Origin: Albifimbria verrucaria
Lineage: Eukaryota > Ascomycota > Sordariomycetes > Hypocreales > Stachybotryaceae
Direction: 5' to 3'
Assembly: GCA_020081605.1 (NCBI GenBank)
Contig: JAHREC010000020.1
Coordinates: forward strand, 86,012-150,011
DNA: 64,000 bases
In this document: positions 1 to 11,195 of the stretch, piece after piece
Position numbering within the stretch: the stretch's first letter is position 1
How the letters are laid out: each line of letters begins with the position of its first letter
Notes under the pieces: model-generated
What the model was told of the DNA's origin: nothing
Database searches by the model: none
Seen by the model: only the letters and a program-made list of their open reading frames with translations
Position numbers and translations under genes: made by a program

Positions 1-26
1 AAATAACAACACACATGTTTAAAGGT

Positions 27-158
27 CGAAACGCTGGAAACGCCAAGCTTCCGGGTAGGTGAATTAACCACCTTTCGAGCTCGGGGTGAATTTCGGGCCA
101 TCGATGAGGCCAAAAACTGCTCAAGTGATCCCCTAAATTTTAAGCGGTCTAAACAATA
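27..158. repeat. 132-bp direct repeat, left copy
   Basis: This segment is identical, base for base, to 597-728. The two copies lie in the same orientation with 438 bp between them and share no flanking bases that extend the match. They could be short terminal repeats of a small retroelement, or a duplicated fragment of a larger repeat. They lack the usual TG...CA ends of an LTR, and I see no reverse transcriptase or gag-like protein between them. Confidence 0.8.
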
Positions 159-596
159 TTGATTGATGTATTTTCCGTCCAGCGGCCTCAGGCCGCTCAG
201 GTCCTAGTAGGGGCACAGTGACGTGCTAGAGGCTAAGCTATGTACAAAAAGTGCACTGCTCGAGAGAACTCACCCAGCGCTTCTTGCAGGCCTTCGTATG
301 TTGGGCCCTCGAGCCCAACTCCCAAAGGCGGCTTCTCTACCTCTTCCATAGGTAGAGTCTGTCCCGCACGCAGTACAAGTGTCTAAGGCCAGTTCCCCAC
401 CAGTGGCCCTTCGCCAGCTCATCTAAAGCATCCGTAGTGGCCCAAAGGCAGCTGCTCGTCGAAGCATCGATCCCGTCAGCGGGAGCGAGAGGCAAGATGT
501 GGTCAACCCTTGGTTTTGTCCGGTCAGAATTCTCTCACTCGCTCGCCAAAGCTGCTGCCGCAGTCCATGCTCCAGTAACCAAGCGGTGGAAATGGC

Positions 597-728
597 CGAA
601 ACGCTGGAAACGCCAAGCTTCCGGGTAGGTGAATTAACCACCTTTCGAGCTCGGGGTGAATTTCGGGCCATCGATGAGGCCAAAAACTGCTCAAGTGATC
701 CCCTAAATTTTAAGCGGTCTAAACAATA
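597..728. repeat. 132-bp direct repeat, right copy
   Basis: This is the second copy of the 27-158 repeat, with no mismatch found by eye. The identity implies a recent duplication or recent insertion. The 438 bp between the copies has no convincing coding sequence. Confidence 0.8.
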
Positions 729-734
729 CAACAC

Positions 735-1770
735 AAAGTGGGGATTAGGTTTGCCTCTAACGGGGCGCTATGATCTGACGGTAAACAACGGGAGAGGTTC
801 GTTAATTTTTCTTCGGCATATGGCTCTTAGCTATCTTGCCGAAATTCGGCTGGAAAGAGAGAATTGTTGTATGATTCATGAAGGCGGGATGTCCCCGTAA
901 TCACGGCAGTCGAAACCAAAGGGAAGCGGAAAACGAGGATTTGCCGCTTGCAAGAAAATGAATTATTTAAATTAATAGTCATAGTTAAGGCTACTTCACT
1001 CTAATCTGCTCCTTAGGTATGTAATAAATTAACCTCGACAACCTCGCCTCATGTGATCTTCAACGCGCTCCTGCACTTACAGGGACCTATCTATATTAGA
1101 CCTTCAGACACCACATCACTCTTCAACCACTCAATACGACATCATGCCCTCTTTGAGTTAATCTTTCATTTACCTTCATTGGTTCGAGGGCTTTGCTAGG
1201 CTCATGTCCATGTCTATTGTGTCCTTCGGTCTGAAAGAGAGCTCCCGCGCCGTGCCTTTGCTGTTCTGTGGTAGAAAGACACACTATCACCTTTCGCTGT
1301 ATTGTGGGCAGCAAAGGGAAAGCGATCTTGCTCGTTCTTCTTCATCCAACCCCTTGACGGGTCACGCCCTCCAGGTGATGGCATGATTCCTTAGCGACAG
1401 TAGCAGCTCTTAATATGGGCGATATAAATGTGATGATACGTTGAGGTCGACCCTTGGAGTTGGCTGCTCGAAGTAAGCGCAATTTCTTGGGGGCATCGGT
1501 AGGTTCGAGTTCAGTAACAGCTAGTCAATGGCTGCGCCCATCTGTGTTTGTGTTTTCCAGAATGACCCACCAAAGAAGCCTCGTTTCGACCATCAGGTTC
1601 TTATAAATCTTAGCCCCTTGATCGGCAGAGATGACTGCTGTTGAATCAATGCTGGCCCACTTAACCAAGGGGAATAACAAAAAGCCGCGCCTAATATCCC
1701 ATAGTTTGTTTTCCCCATCCAGTCGAAGTTAACAGAAACATTATCTCTCTGAGCGACGAACTACCTCACG
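735..1770. other. Intergenic, nothing recognised
   Basis: Only short overlapping reading frames occur here. No domain, RNA gene or clear promoter motif was seen. The segment leads into the F-box relic. Confidence 0.5.
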
Positions 1771-2807
1771 ATGAAATCTCTATTCAGTCTCAGTCCTGAG
1801 CTTGTTGAATCTATAGCTAAACACCTTCGGACCAAAGACATCTGCTCACTACGCCTAACATGTCGACAAATGGAATCCAAGACGTGGAGGCTGTTCAGTA
1901 AGAACCACTTACCGTTTGGATGCATATTTGAGAATGAAAAATTAGAAACGCTCCTTAGATTTATAAAAGAGCACGAAGCACAGTCTCTTTATAACTATCT
2001 AAATATATCATGCTTCGGAGCAATCAACCCACAAAACGCAGAAGAATCTCATCGTCAACATCTTGAAACAGGTTCTATCGGTGGATAATGAATTCAGCCG
2101 CTGCTCTACTAGAACGAATAATCAATGCCCTTCCGGAATGCGAGACACTATACCTGAGTGGATTTCTCAAATCCGGCAGTGCGCAGCGTTTGGGTGGACT
2201 CCTAACGAAGTCTTAGTGACAACGGAACGCAGATTGTAAAGCAAAGGTTCAAAAACATACTCGCGAAAATACCACTAGAGCGACTCACAGCACTCAATAT
2301 ATCTCTGTGCGGTATGGGGCCGAGTATTCGTCACTTAAGCTTTCTTCACATGCTCTTGATATTAAGCTCGAGCGAATCACTGAAAAGCTTAACAACACTA
2401 TCCATAGCGTTCGATACTAGTTCTATGGCACCCCTACGGATTTATAGGGATGTTATGACAAAGCTTAACGAATCAATGCCTGTTTTGCAATCTCTACGGC
2501 TGGACTTCCAAGGCGAAGGACGTGAGGAAACAACATCTCCCTATTTTTGAAGGCTCTTGCTTTTGACTCATTAATCTCCCTGGAGGTCAGCAATGCCTAT
2601 CTTAACAACAACACCATCAATTCAATAACCATGAATCGGAACGCGATTGAAAGAGTTCGTCTTATTAATGTTGAACTTGGCCCGCTAGAGGGATATATTT
2701 TCAATGACTCCATCAAGTTCACGCTATGTGAAGAGGAGGAAGAATTCACACTGATCACTGAAGCTGGCGTCTCGCTAAAGATCCCTATGCCTCGGAGGAG
2801 TCAATGA
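1771..2807 (+). pseudogene. F-box protein gene, interrupted by several frameshifts
   Basis: The first frame (1771-2088) opens with a typical fungal F-box: LSPELVESIAKHL, then RLTCRQM, within the first 35 residues. F-box proteins bind Skp1 and act as substrate receptors of SCF ubiquitin ligases. The similarity continues past the stop in other frames. 2088-2216 encodes ALPECETLYLSGF, 2233-2550 encodes a leucine-rich stretch with LTTLSIAF, and 2547-2807 continues with LISLEVSNAYL, as in the C-terminal LRR-like half of these proteins. No intron of normal size explains the frame changes. One change falls at a T5 run (2544-2548). The gene is either a pseudogene or damaged by sequence errors, and its 3' end nearly meets the convergent P450 relic. 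Confidence 0.6.
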
Positions 2808-4689
2808 GATCAATCGACCCCTGCTCGACGAAGTTCGAGAACGGCATGGACCAAGATTAACTGGAGGATCTGGACAAGTTAAATATTCGTTTGCATGTTG
2901 ATAGATTGATAGATCGAAACCAATGTTGTCATTAATTTGTTGTAAGCACAACCATGCTGTAATCGCGATAGCAGTCATCGGTTCATTTGCTATCTCGCGT
3001 TCATAACTGCCATGAATCAGTGACATCGAGTCTTGGCTGGTCTGCCTTTCCCCTCCTGTTTCCTGAGAATCGAGAATCTCTTGGCTTTCCACAAGATCCA
3101 GGTGACGTCTTTCGAACCCAGGAGAAACTCTCAAATCATCAAATTGTCGAAATATGCCTGCTAGTGAGCAATATATCTGGAACAAAGCGAGAGATTCTCC
3201 AACGCAACTCCGGGAGCCTTTTCCGAATGGCACAAGGTACCGCTCCCGTTTGCGGATCTCATCCGGAACACCGATCCATCGCTTTGGATCGAACACGGTT
3301 GGATTGGGAAACAAATGGTTGTTTTGATGCCTTAAAAAGAAGTCAGCACTTGTGTCGATCAGGAACATATGATGGTAGCTGTGCAACTGACATTGTATGT
3401 GAGCTCATGCTCACCACGGTCCCTCATGGAAGAGCGAACCTCATTAAACACGGCGCCGGGTTGAGGGACCACACGAGGTAAACGTCCGGGAATACCGGGA
3501 TGAAGCCTAAACCACGTCAGAGTCTGTATGAGAGGTTGAAACCACCGTCTTTCTTCTGCCCCTTGAGCAGATATACTGCGAAATAATAACTCTGAACGAT
3601 AAGCGTACTTTAAAGATTCCTTAACAACTCCGCTTGGGTATGGTAGCTCCTGGAGAGTTGCCATATCCATGTTTTCTCCTGAAGGAAATACTTCCCGTAA
3701 CTCTTTTATGACTTCTTCATAGTAGCTCCTGCAGTCTCCGCGGCTGCACCCGTCAATTGGAGGGCATCCGCGAACACAACCTCATCTGATAGAGGTTTTT
3801 GCCGGGTTAGCGCTGAGTGCTCTGTGGAACCGATGTCAAGCCGTTCATGAGATACAGTCCTTCGCTCCGGCATTTTCCCTAGCGCGACCACTTTTCGACT
3901 TCAGGAACGGTATTCCGCACCATCTGCAAAGTGTTCAACCACGATTTGTAGAAATGAAAAAGGGCAACCTGCACCCAGTCTGGAGTAATGGCGAGCAATA
4001 AACCCATGATAGGGAATGTTTGGTACCATCCAGATCACAGTTAGACCATAGAAAGAAAATCCAGGAACCAACGGGCGAGAGAATACTCTATTCTCATATC
4101 CACTGAAGAATATGCTCGAAAGTAACCATAAGCATCGAAAGGCTTATTCAGCTCTGAGTCCAATTTCTATTCAATAGACACGCAGAGCTTATTCAACCAT
4201 AGAAGTCACTCGAGCTCAGCAACCGAACGATGGGAGAAGAGGAGGCTGACCGCAGCTTGCTGTACACGATAGGCTTCTGTGTCGAGAACAGTATATTTGA
4301 TTAGGTCTCTCTAATGCTGCGACGTTTTGAGCAATTCTGAAGCGAGATAGTAAATATTTTTGTAGTCGTCGGGTGCCTTAAATGGACTTCATTCGGCACC
4401 ATACGAAGTACAGAGCTCGTGATACAATTGCCATCATTTGTTGAAATCTAGACGATGCTTGAGATGTTTCATATTTAGCATTGTACGTTTTATAAAGCTT
4501 AGATCCGAGAGTGCCATCCTTGATTCCATGGTAGCACAAGATGGAAGGTCCAGATATAAACCATAAGGAAGTGCCTGGCACCTTTGAGAGTCGGTGTAGA
4601 GACCTCCGATAGATGATGCATAGTGCCATGTAGAACAGTAATACGGCGATATAGCCTGCCCACAGGATTATAGCAAACTTGAGCGCCAT
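2775..4689 (-). pseudogene. Cytochrome P450 pseudogene
   Basis: All landmarks of a microsomal fungal P450 are present in order on the minus strand, spread over several frames. There is an N-terminal membrane anchor starting at 4689 (MALKFAIILWAGYIAVLLFY), followed by KVPGTSLWF. An I-helix-like stretch (VFADALQLTGAAAETAG) lies at about 3740-3790, and a K-helix-like VVKESLKYAYR near 3630. The PERF-region equivalent is FDPKRWIG, and the haem loop FGKGSRSCVGES lies near 3200-3230. Normal length is about 500 aa, and this locus spans the right distance. Stops and frame changes occur at several places (about 3390, 3680, 3900 and 4378), more than the single-base breaks of most other genes here, so real decay is likely. 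It lies about 0.7 kb downstream of the ABA3-like synthase in the same orientation, where a terpene-oxidising P450 would be expected. Confidence 0.75.
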
Positions 4690-5404
4690 GGTTAGATGAC
4701 AGTTTAATAGGAGTACGCTATGCCAACACGAGTCTGGCGAGGTGATGCGTAGTAGCCCTTCTGTTGGATTTTCGAAAGTACCGTGACAGCAATGTAGCAC
4801 CTTATATACTTCAGAAGGGAAGGGAAGGCGGGAAACATATTCTTTACTTTCTTATTCCATACTGTAGTATTTTAAATTCGTTGCACTTCCTGCGTTTCAC
4901 TTACTGTACCGTACTGCCGGTGGTGCGAACGACTGAACGTCCCCTAGCTCCCAGTCAGTGTACGTAATATACCGACCCACGCTAACATATTATTCTATCC
5001 GCATTATAGGTGTGTGCCACCGTTGTAAAATCATGAAAATACCGCAAACCATGGAACCAGTGCCCCACTGTATTCCAAGGCAAACCGATGGCAGATCAAA
5101 CCAGAACATCTTGATTTCTGTCACAAGACTACTATATAGTGAAGTATGTAACACGTATACATTGGTGTACGTCAGTTTTCAAGAGCCTCATCAATTCTAA
5201 ATCGTAGTATATAGTTTGGTAAACAATCAGCTTCCTCTCTATACTATCTTTGTTCTTGAATTTGGGAGCGTCTGAGTATAACGATTGGTTTAACTAAGCT
5301 AAAAGTGGAGAAAAGGCGCCAATTTACAAGCTCATTCCGAATGAAGAGAGGAAGGTGATTTTTACCGAACTGTATATATAGCAAGGAAACACCCTCGACT
5401 GTTG
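4690..5404. other. Intergenic between P450 relic and ABA3-like gene
   Basis: Short spurious frames only. The segment should contain the promoter side of the P450 relic and the 3' flank of the ABA3-like gene. No distinct motif was recognised. Confidence 0.5.
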
Positions 5405-6568
5405 CTAATTAGGCGTACGCTCTCGGTTGGATAAGGGAACTATCTCAAGCTCTAGGAAAGCAAATTCCATACGCATTTCCAGTGCTTCAATAGCAATTCT
5501 CCACTTCTCGTTGCATAGGCCGCATAGCTGGACGCCACCGAACTGGCCCGAGGATTCAGCGCCATGGCTCTCCCAATACCGGTAACAGTCGCAGTTCTCG
5601 CCGCTCTCTAGCATTTCGGCCAGTGCGTCAGTTTGAAGGGCATGGCCTTCCTCCGGAATGAATTCGTAACCTTCCTGTTCCTCGGAGAGTACCTCATGAA
5701 TTGCATCAATCCTATGCCAGAGGTTGTAGTTCTGACGGTTTTCAGTCATAGTGCTTTCAGCCTCGGGCTGTCCGATCATCAGGCCATCCTCATTGAAGCA
5801 ATATTGCCGCATTAACGTTTGTATCGGACCCGCGAATTGTCGGATCAAATTGAGGGAAATCAAATAAGGCTTAGACCTAGCCAAGCCTGTATCCAAAGCC
5901 CAGAGGAGCTTGTCCAAGCTATCTTTGACGTAGGCAAAGTTGAAAGCCACCGCATCGTAGAGCATATTTCCAATCTCAGATAGTATCCTGATCTCATGCT
6001 CTTCGAACCAATAATCGTTAATGTTGTTGCATGTTATCGCTGCAGCGATTGTCGTAGGTAGCAGAGAGTATTTATCGCGTATGCGATACCAGTTCTCTGG
6101 AGAGCATGCAATAGCATTGATGCAGCGACCAATTAGCTTTGCATTCCCTCGAGGCATTGATTTTCCCGCCGCTATTGAGAGAAAGTGGCGATACCCACGT
6201 CCTATTTCTTCATAGCAAGGAGTGCCTTTGAAGAGAATATCCATCAATACGCCAACGTCGTACCCAAGCACGCGATCGTCAGTAGCTATATCGACTAGGT
6301 CTCCACGAAATTGAGCAATGGTTGCGATGATGATAATGCGCACGAAAGCGATGTATCTGTTCTCGTTTGTGCAGTATGGGATGACGTATCGTGTATACTT
6401 CCATGCATAGGTATATATATCCTTGATGAAATCTACGGATAAGTTAAGGGATTTGAGATGATCGAGGTCATTCGCTATTTCCGATGGATAGGTCCATTGA
6501 TGTCTGCTTTCAATTGATATGCTGAGGCTATCGAATATCGCAGTCGGGTCCGGATTATGCTTCGCCAT
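5405..6568 (-). CDS. Alpha-ionylideneethane synthase-like protein (ABA3 family)
   Basis: This is a single uninterrupted 387-aa frame starting at ATG 6568. The sequence matches what I know of the fungal abscisic-acid enzyme BcABA3 along its length. Segments include WTYPSEIANDLDHLKSLNL near the N terminus, AQFRGDLVD, a GYDVGVLMDILFKGTP stretch, CNNINDYWFEE, LYDAVAF, FAGPIQTLMR, and a C-terminal Cys-rich part (CDCYRYWESHGAES, FGGVQLCGLC). The family converts farnesyl diphosphate to alpha-ionylideneethane, the first dedicated step of fungal abscisic-acid synthesis, without the DDxxD and NSE motifs of class I terpene cyclases; neither motif is seen here. The enzyme is expected to be soluble. The neighbour downstream is a broken P450, and no intact ABA1/ABA2 P450 or ABA4 dehydrogenase is visible in the window. 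The product could therefore be a related sesquiterpene rather than ABA. Confidence 0.82.
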   Translation of the reverse strand: MAKHNPDPTAIFDSLSISIESRHQWTYPSEIANDLDHLKSLNLSVDFIKDIYTYAWKYTRYVIPYCTNENRYIAFVRIIIIATIAQFRGDLVDIATDDRVLGYDVGVLMDILFKGTPCYEEIGRGYRHFLSIAAGKSMPRGNAKLIGRCINAIACSPENWYRIRDKYSLLPTTIAAAITCNNINDYWFEEHEIRILSEIGNMLYDAVAFNFAYVKDSLDKLLWALDTGLARSKPYLISLNLIRQFAGPIQTLMRQYCFNEDGLMIGQPEAESTMTENRQNYNLWHRIDAIHEVLSEEQEGYEFIPEEGHALQTDALAEMLESGENCDCYRYWESHGAESSGQFGGVQLCGLCNEKWRIAIEALEMRMEFAFLELEIVPLSNRERTPN

Positions 6569-7408
6569 TTTTATTAGACAATTACTGATGGCCTTTGATG
6601 CTATCGTATGTATCGTACGATAAGGTATTTCGTAGTTGCATTACATCCCCGTCTCAAACGGATATTACGTTCCATGATGCCCATTATATAAAGTAAGATG
6701 GTGTATGCATTCCATTCTACAGAATCCTTGCCAGTATCCGACACTAACTAGTTACGCTAGTTTAGCTGGATCCAGAATCGGGTCAATGCCCCGGCCAAGT
6801 AATGGAACAGAGTGGGTACAATGGAGACTCAATATTTTACGAATCTCAGAAGAGAGGAGTAGTGGGGTCTGCTCATCCCCGGCTACTCCGTACGAAGCGC
6901 CCACCACAGATGCTTCGCATGACACTGTATAAATGGCCTCAGGTATTAGATGCTATGGCAGACTGTAAAATACCGCTTGGTCCCTAATTTCTGTACATAT
7001 TGCCCATTTCTCTATGATATGTTTATTAGCTTGAATTGCATGGGTATCTAGTTTAATGATTGCATACCCAGATCAAACTCATGTCGAGCAGCTCCATTCA
7101 CAATCTATGTTCCGAGCCTGCACCGCCCACGATTTTAGCGCAGTCTCGCCAGGAACTAAAAGAAAAAACTTACCAAGAGCTTTTCGATGTCTTCTGGGGC
7201 GTCAGACGGCGGATCATGCGAGGTTCCAGCGCCCCACCGACTTACGTCGCAGTTGCCGTCGTCACTGCTCCATCCGACTCCTCCGGCGTCGAACATTACA
7301 CCATATTTCTTGAACATCACATTATAATCTTGTTCTTTCTGAGGCCAGTCACGTTTCTTAATCCGATGATCTAAGAATTGGATGTCAATATCATATGGGA
7401 GCTTATCC
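6569..7408. other. Intergenic, nothing recognised
   Basis: This holds the upstream side of the ABA3-like gene. Short overlapping frames near 6705-6990 and 7056-7374 have no recognisable domain and are probably chance. Confidence 0.5.
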
Positions 7409-8361
7409 TTAGGAATGTTGATGGTAGTTCCCCACTAGAGTTTGGACATCATTATTAGCGACAGATTCATCCAGGCTACATAGTCTGGGAACTTCCTCAG
7501 ACGCGTCAGGACATACTGGATGCAAAGTAAGCTCGGTAGGGGTTGTTCTGGCAACCACTTGATCTTCGTCGTCTAAAACATTAATCAGTGGTGCAAACCC
7601 CTCTTTCCAGCCACCGAACTCTAGGATTTTGATTTTACATGTTCCCATAGCGAATGCCGCCGGCGTAGAGGTGGTAGTACCCGCGCAACTGCTATCTTGA
7701 AACGATGTACAAACAATAACTTCCCCATTATCCATGGTCGTCGTCGCTGGTTTGAATGAGGCTAAGGAAAGTCACTCATGCGCTACCGTATATTGAAGGC
7801 TTCATGCTACTCACTACTTGGTGCGGTAGACGTGGCAGACGTGATAGACTCGCTCAATATTGACTTTTGCGTAACCCATTTAGGAAGAGACCATGTCCAT
7901 GGTTGTACGAAGGTGGAAATCGTGGTATGTATGGGGAGAAAAGAAGTACTTGAGAGAGCGTGGGTTGTTTTAGCCAGAGACGCATTATGGTCAGTGGCTC
8001 CTGTAGACAGGCAGGTGCTTGGTAGTGATGCTGTGTTATCTGTCGCTGTCGCTGTCGCTGTCCCTCCAGTATGGCCTGAGTTAGTCGAGGAGAGTGAAGA
8101 CCCTGTTAGAATGTCAGGGGTCAGGCTACTGATATCGGAGGGTTGGGGAACAGCGGAGATATAATCGCTGCTAATGCACTGAGACGTAGGGACGATGAGG
8201 GTATAGGGGTCTGCTGCTACATGTGTACTTTCAATGCTGCTACTCGAAAGCGCGCTTGGAGGACCAGTGCTAATAATGGTATTTGTAGGGCTCAAAAGAG
8301 TAGTGATACAATGTTGAGAGGTGAATGGGAGTAAGGCCGAAACTGGGCTGCCAGAGGTCAT
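7409..8361 (-). CDS. Ser/Thr-rich hypothetical protein, two exons
   Basis: Exon 1 (8361-7815) encodes a protein very rich in Ser, Thr and Ala, with an ATATATD run, typical of O-glycosylated cell-surface proteins. A textbook fungal intron follows (7814-7762, 53 bp, GTGAGT...TAG). It joins in frame to exon 2 (7761-7409), which adds a more ordered tail with CTSFQDSSCAG and four more cysteines. The ATG at 8361 is the first in frame, but no signal peptide follows it. Either an upstream exon is missing or the protein is not secreted. A CAG acceptor just before the ATG would allow an upstream exon. No family was recognised. Confidence 0.5.
7762..7814 (-). other. Intron of the Ser/Thr-rich gene
   Basis: The donor is GTGAGT and the acceptor TTCCTTAG, with a plausible branch sequence GAGTGAC. 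Removing these 53 bp restores one continuous reading frame. Confidence 0.6.
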
Positions 8362-9591
8362 CCTGGATGTATAGAGTATCTCTTCTTCTCTTTGTGTTTT
8401 TCCTTGTTGAGCAAGTTCCCACTGATGTGATGGATTCTAAGCCGATCAATTCAAGCGTGTAAAGATATTAGAGAGTTCCTGGCTGTATCTTGTGATAATC
8501 CATGTGGTAATGCGAATCTTTTTTCTGTTATTTTGAGTTCTTTATGTAGAGGAAAGAGACGCATCGCAATATTGAGGGCCATTTCACTGATCATGGGGGA
8601 AAATAGGTTCTGATTTAATATCAAGAACTCAGGGCAGGATGTCACTCAATACTCGATAACGGAAATATAAATCTATAGCTAATAACAACTTGAAGTCTAA
8701 TTATAGCCGCCCTACACGGAATATAGTGAGAAGCTTGCTATCAGACACGATAACATAGAGTAAAAATATAGTCAGCGTTTCAGGCGGCATATGGCTGGCG
8801 TCGCACCAGTAATCTAGAAGTATTTATAAAAAAGAACATGAATTAAGGTATATAGTACGTAGGGTAGCTGCTTTCTTCTGCTGTCTTTGTATATCGCTTT
8901 TGTTCATTCCAAAATGGCAAGAATCTGTAGCATTGCATTAAGACGAAAGATCCATCGAGCTTTGTTTTATCTGTCCAAGATCTGGCAACCGCTATGTTTT
9001 TCTAAGTTTAGGTATTCCACAACAAGGTTGTAATCAACAGCATTTCACATCCTAGATATATAAGGGAAGTCCTGCCAAGCAAATATCCTAACTTTCATAC
9101 GAACATAATCTGAGCATCCGCTGGGGAAGAAAGGCAAAACGAACAATTTAATCAGTGGGAGCAGCTTCAAGTGTACTCAATGGTTATATCTTCATTTTTC
9201 AGGTTAATAGTTTCAGTCTATAGCTGTATAATTTCTAAAATGGGGTATTGTCATGGGTTTGATATTTCATTCTTATCTTAGTTCTACAAGCATGTAGACA
9301 ATTGCATCAGAGATTTTATGTCCGAGTATGCCAATGACTACTGTATAAAACTGAGTCTAATTATACCAGTGTCGAAGTACCTTTTCAGGTATTTTCTCCG
9401 GTAAGTTCACCTCCGTTCTAAACAAAAAGAAATACTAAAGTAAGTAAGTAGGGTTAGGATTAGATCCTTCTCATATGCACCTAGCCCGCAGCTCCTCTAT
9501 TTGGCCCAACTCCTATAGGATAATTTTAATTATTATCCAAAAATTATTTTATAACTATCAAGGTCTACTCTTCATCCTTCTTCGACATATG
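8362..9591. other. AT-rich intergenic stretch
   Basis: No coding sequence of interest. The DNA is AT-rich with scattered stops in every frame, and no repeat structure was recognised. Confidence 0.5.
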
Positions 9592-10638
9592 TCAATGCTG
9601 GTAAAGGCTGTTATATGGAGGATATATATCCGTGTCTCCCAAACTGCATGATGACCAAGAATTAATGGTCATTTTCTTTGCGTTGAACTCAGAGTCGGGA
9701 CTCATCAGCTCAGCGGAAACAAACTGCGGTAGAGATGATAAAGCTTCATCCGTGACCAATTTCAACGAAGATTCCATTTCCTTGATCATGCGATGCATCT
9801 CTCGAACAGCAGCGGGTGTGCTGAGCAAGTGATTTGCCCTATATGCGATAATGCGTGCTTTATAGCTGTCCAACATGCGCTTCAGCTCTGTAGCCAGGTA
9901 ATTTGTATGGAACGAGGAGTCCGCTTTGAGAGTCTCTTGCGTGAGCTTCCGTGCCTCGTCGTGAAGGTTGCGTTCTTCGTAGCCCTCGACCATGCGCCCT
10001 ATCCATAGAGTAAGGGGACCTTGGTAGAGCAAGTAATGTTTTCTATACGCGATGAAAGTCTCCTGTGTGAGCTTCCATGCCTCGTCATGAAGGTTGCGTG
10101 CTTTATAATCATCAAGCATGCGCTCTATCCATGGAAGAATAGGACCTTCGTGGAGCGAGTAGTGTTCTCTATAGGAGATGAAAGTCTCTTGCAAGAGCTT
10201 CCCGTGCCTCGTCATGAAGGTTGCGTGCTTTGTAACCATCAAGCATGCGCTCTATCCATGGAAGAATAGGACCTTCGTGGAGCGGGTAACGCTCTCTATA
10301 GGAGATGAAAGTCTCCTGTGTAAGATTCCATGCCCTTTCAGGTTTGAGTTTTGTCCACGCGTGGATCACATGTACGCAGAAAGTATCCTGCGCAACCAGC
10401 CAAATCTCGTTGTATTTGTGCCGTGCGTTGGATGCGTTGATCATCTTCTGAGCGGCGAGACGGTTTGCGCCGAGCTGAACACTTGCTTCGATAATATCCG
10501 AAGCGGTGAGGGAGATTCATCGAGCAGATTATCTGTTTTCGTAATGTGCTTTATCAATGGAACAAGCAGAAGTGCGCTGGGCGAGCGGTCGGCTCCATGT
10601 GCGCTCAAAGTCCCGTCGTCGTGTAAACTTGATGTCAT
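9592..10638 (-). CDS. Helical 42-residue repeat (TPR-like) protein, frameshifted
   Basis: Read on the minus strand from ATG 10638, the protein has an N-terminal helical region (ASVQLGANRLAAQKMI) and then tandem 42-residue repeats of the type LTQETFISYRERYPLHEGP ... WIERMLDGYKARNLHDEA. The 42-residue length matches TPR units of the kinesin-light-chain type often found in fungal NLR-like and Clr5-type proteins. The anchor CCTCGTC of successive units lies at 9954, 10080 and 10207, so the spacing is 126 and then 127 bp. The extra base (CCC at 10201-10203) shifts the frame. A second shift lies near 10,500. The C-terminal part (9592-9830) is not repetitive. Whether the gene is broken or the assembly is wrong cannot be told here. 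Confidence 0.5.
9940..10330. repeat. Tandem 126-bp repeat encoding TPR-like units
   Basis: About three imperfect copies lie inside the helical-repeat gene. The last two (about 10080-10206 and 10207-10330) are nearly identical, which suggests recent unit duplication. Confidence 0.65.
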
Positions 10639-10979
10639 AATGATCAGATTCGTGCGAGTTTACACAATGATATGGTTTGACACCTGGCGCGCTAAATCGA
10701 GAAGGAGAGGGGCTTGAACGTCTTATCTATGTTCGTGAATCGGCCTACCCATGGGCCAGAAGGTAGCTTCCAGTGGGGCTAGCAATATCCAGCGTATCCT
10801 ACGCTAAATTAGTGTTAAGGCCGGAGACCACCCACAATCTTCTAACCTTTCTTTCTTTTCTTTCTTCCGCCTTTCTCCAAGATTTGCCGAACACCTCACC
10901 ACTACGCTTATGCTTTAGCGAGCCTTAGCGCTCCTTTCCTCTAGTAAATTGAAACAACTGCTTCCATTATCCGCGTATC
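10639..10979. other. Intergenic with pyrimidine-rich tract
   Basis: A CT-rich stretch at about 10850-10880 (TTTCTTTCTTTTCTTTC type) lies upstream of the repeat gene. Such tracts are common in fungal promoters. No gene is seen. Confidence 0.4.
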
Positions 10980-11195
10980 TTACTCGAATACAAAGAACCG
11001 GTTGGCCGTTCCATCACCGGTGGAGTTGCCAGGCATGTAGTTGAGCGGCATATCAATCTCGCCGCATCCTAAAGGACATGGCAAGCATGGAATTTTTGAC
11101 GATAAAATTTGCGATGCTTGAACTGCAACTGTCAGACACAGAATCAAGGCGAGACCATATGAAACAATGCTGTTTCCAAACAAGTATTTCACCAT
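10980..11195 (-). CDS. Possible small secreted protein, 71 aa
   Basis: From ATG 11195 the frame begins with a good signal-peptide-like segment (IVSYGLALILCLTVAVQA). It is followed by a short mature part containing CLPCPLGC and a predicted N-glycosylation site (NST). Small size, signal peptide and clustered cysteines are what one sees in fungal secreted peptides and effectors, but a chance frame of this size is possible. No family was recognised, and no intron is needed. Confidence 0.35.
   Translation of the reverse strand: MVKYLFGNSIVSYGLALILCLTVAVQASQILSSKIPCLPCPLGCGEIDMPLNYMPGNSTGDGTANRFFVFE

Noticed and set aside
423..900. Overlapping reading frames across the left direct-repeat region
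   Set aside because: They run through the repeat on both strands with no domain and biased only by the repeat sequence.
1480..1530. tRNA-like B-box GGTTCGAGTTC
   Set aside because: No cloverleaf can be drawn with the flanking sequence.
2987..3481. 164-codon plus-strand frame
   Set aside because: Lies antisense to recognisable P450 haem-loop and K-helix coding.
7778..8334. Plus-strand frames opposite the Ser/Thr-rich gene
   Set aside because: The minus-strand reading has a proper intron and continuous composition; the plus strand looks like its shadow.
9632..10717. Long plus-strand frames with repeats
   Set aside because: The repeats are the complement of the TPR-like units; the minus-strand protein has the 42-residue helical pattern.
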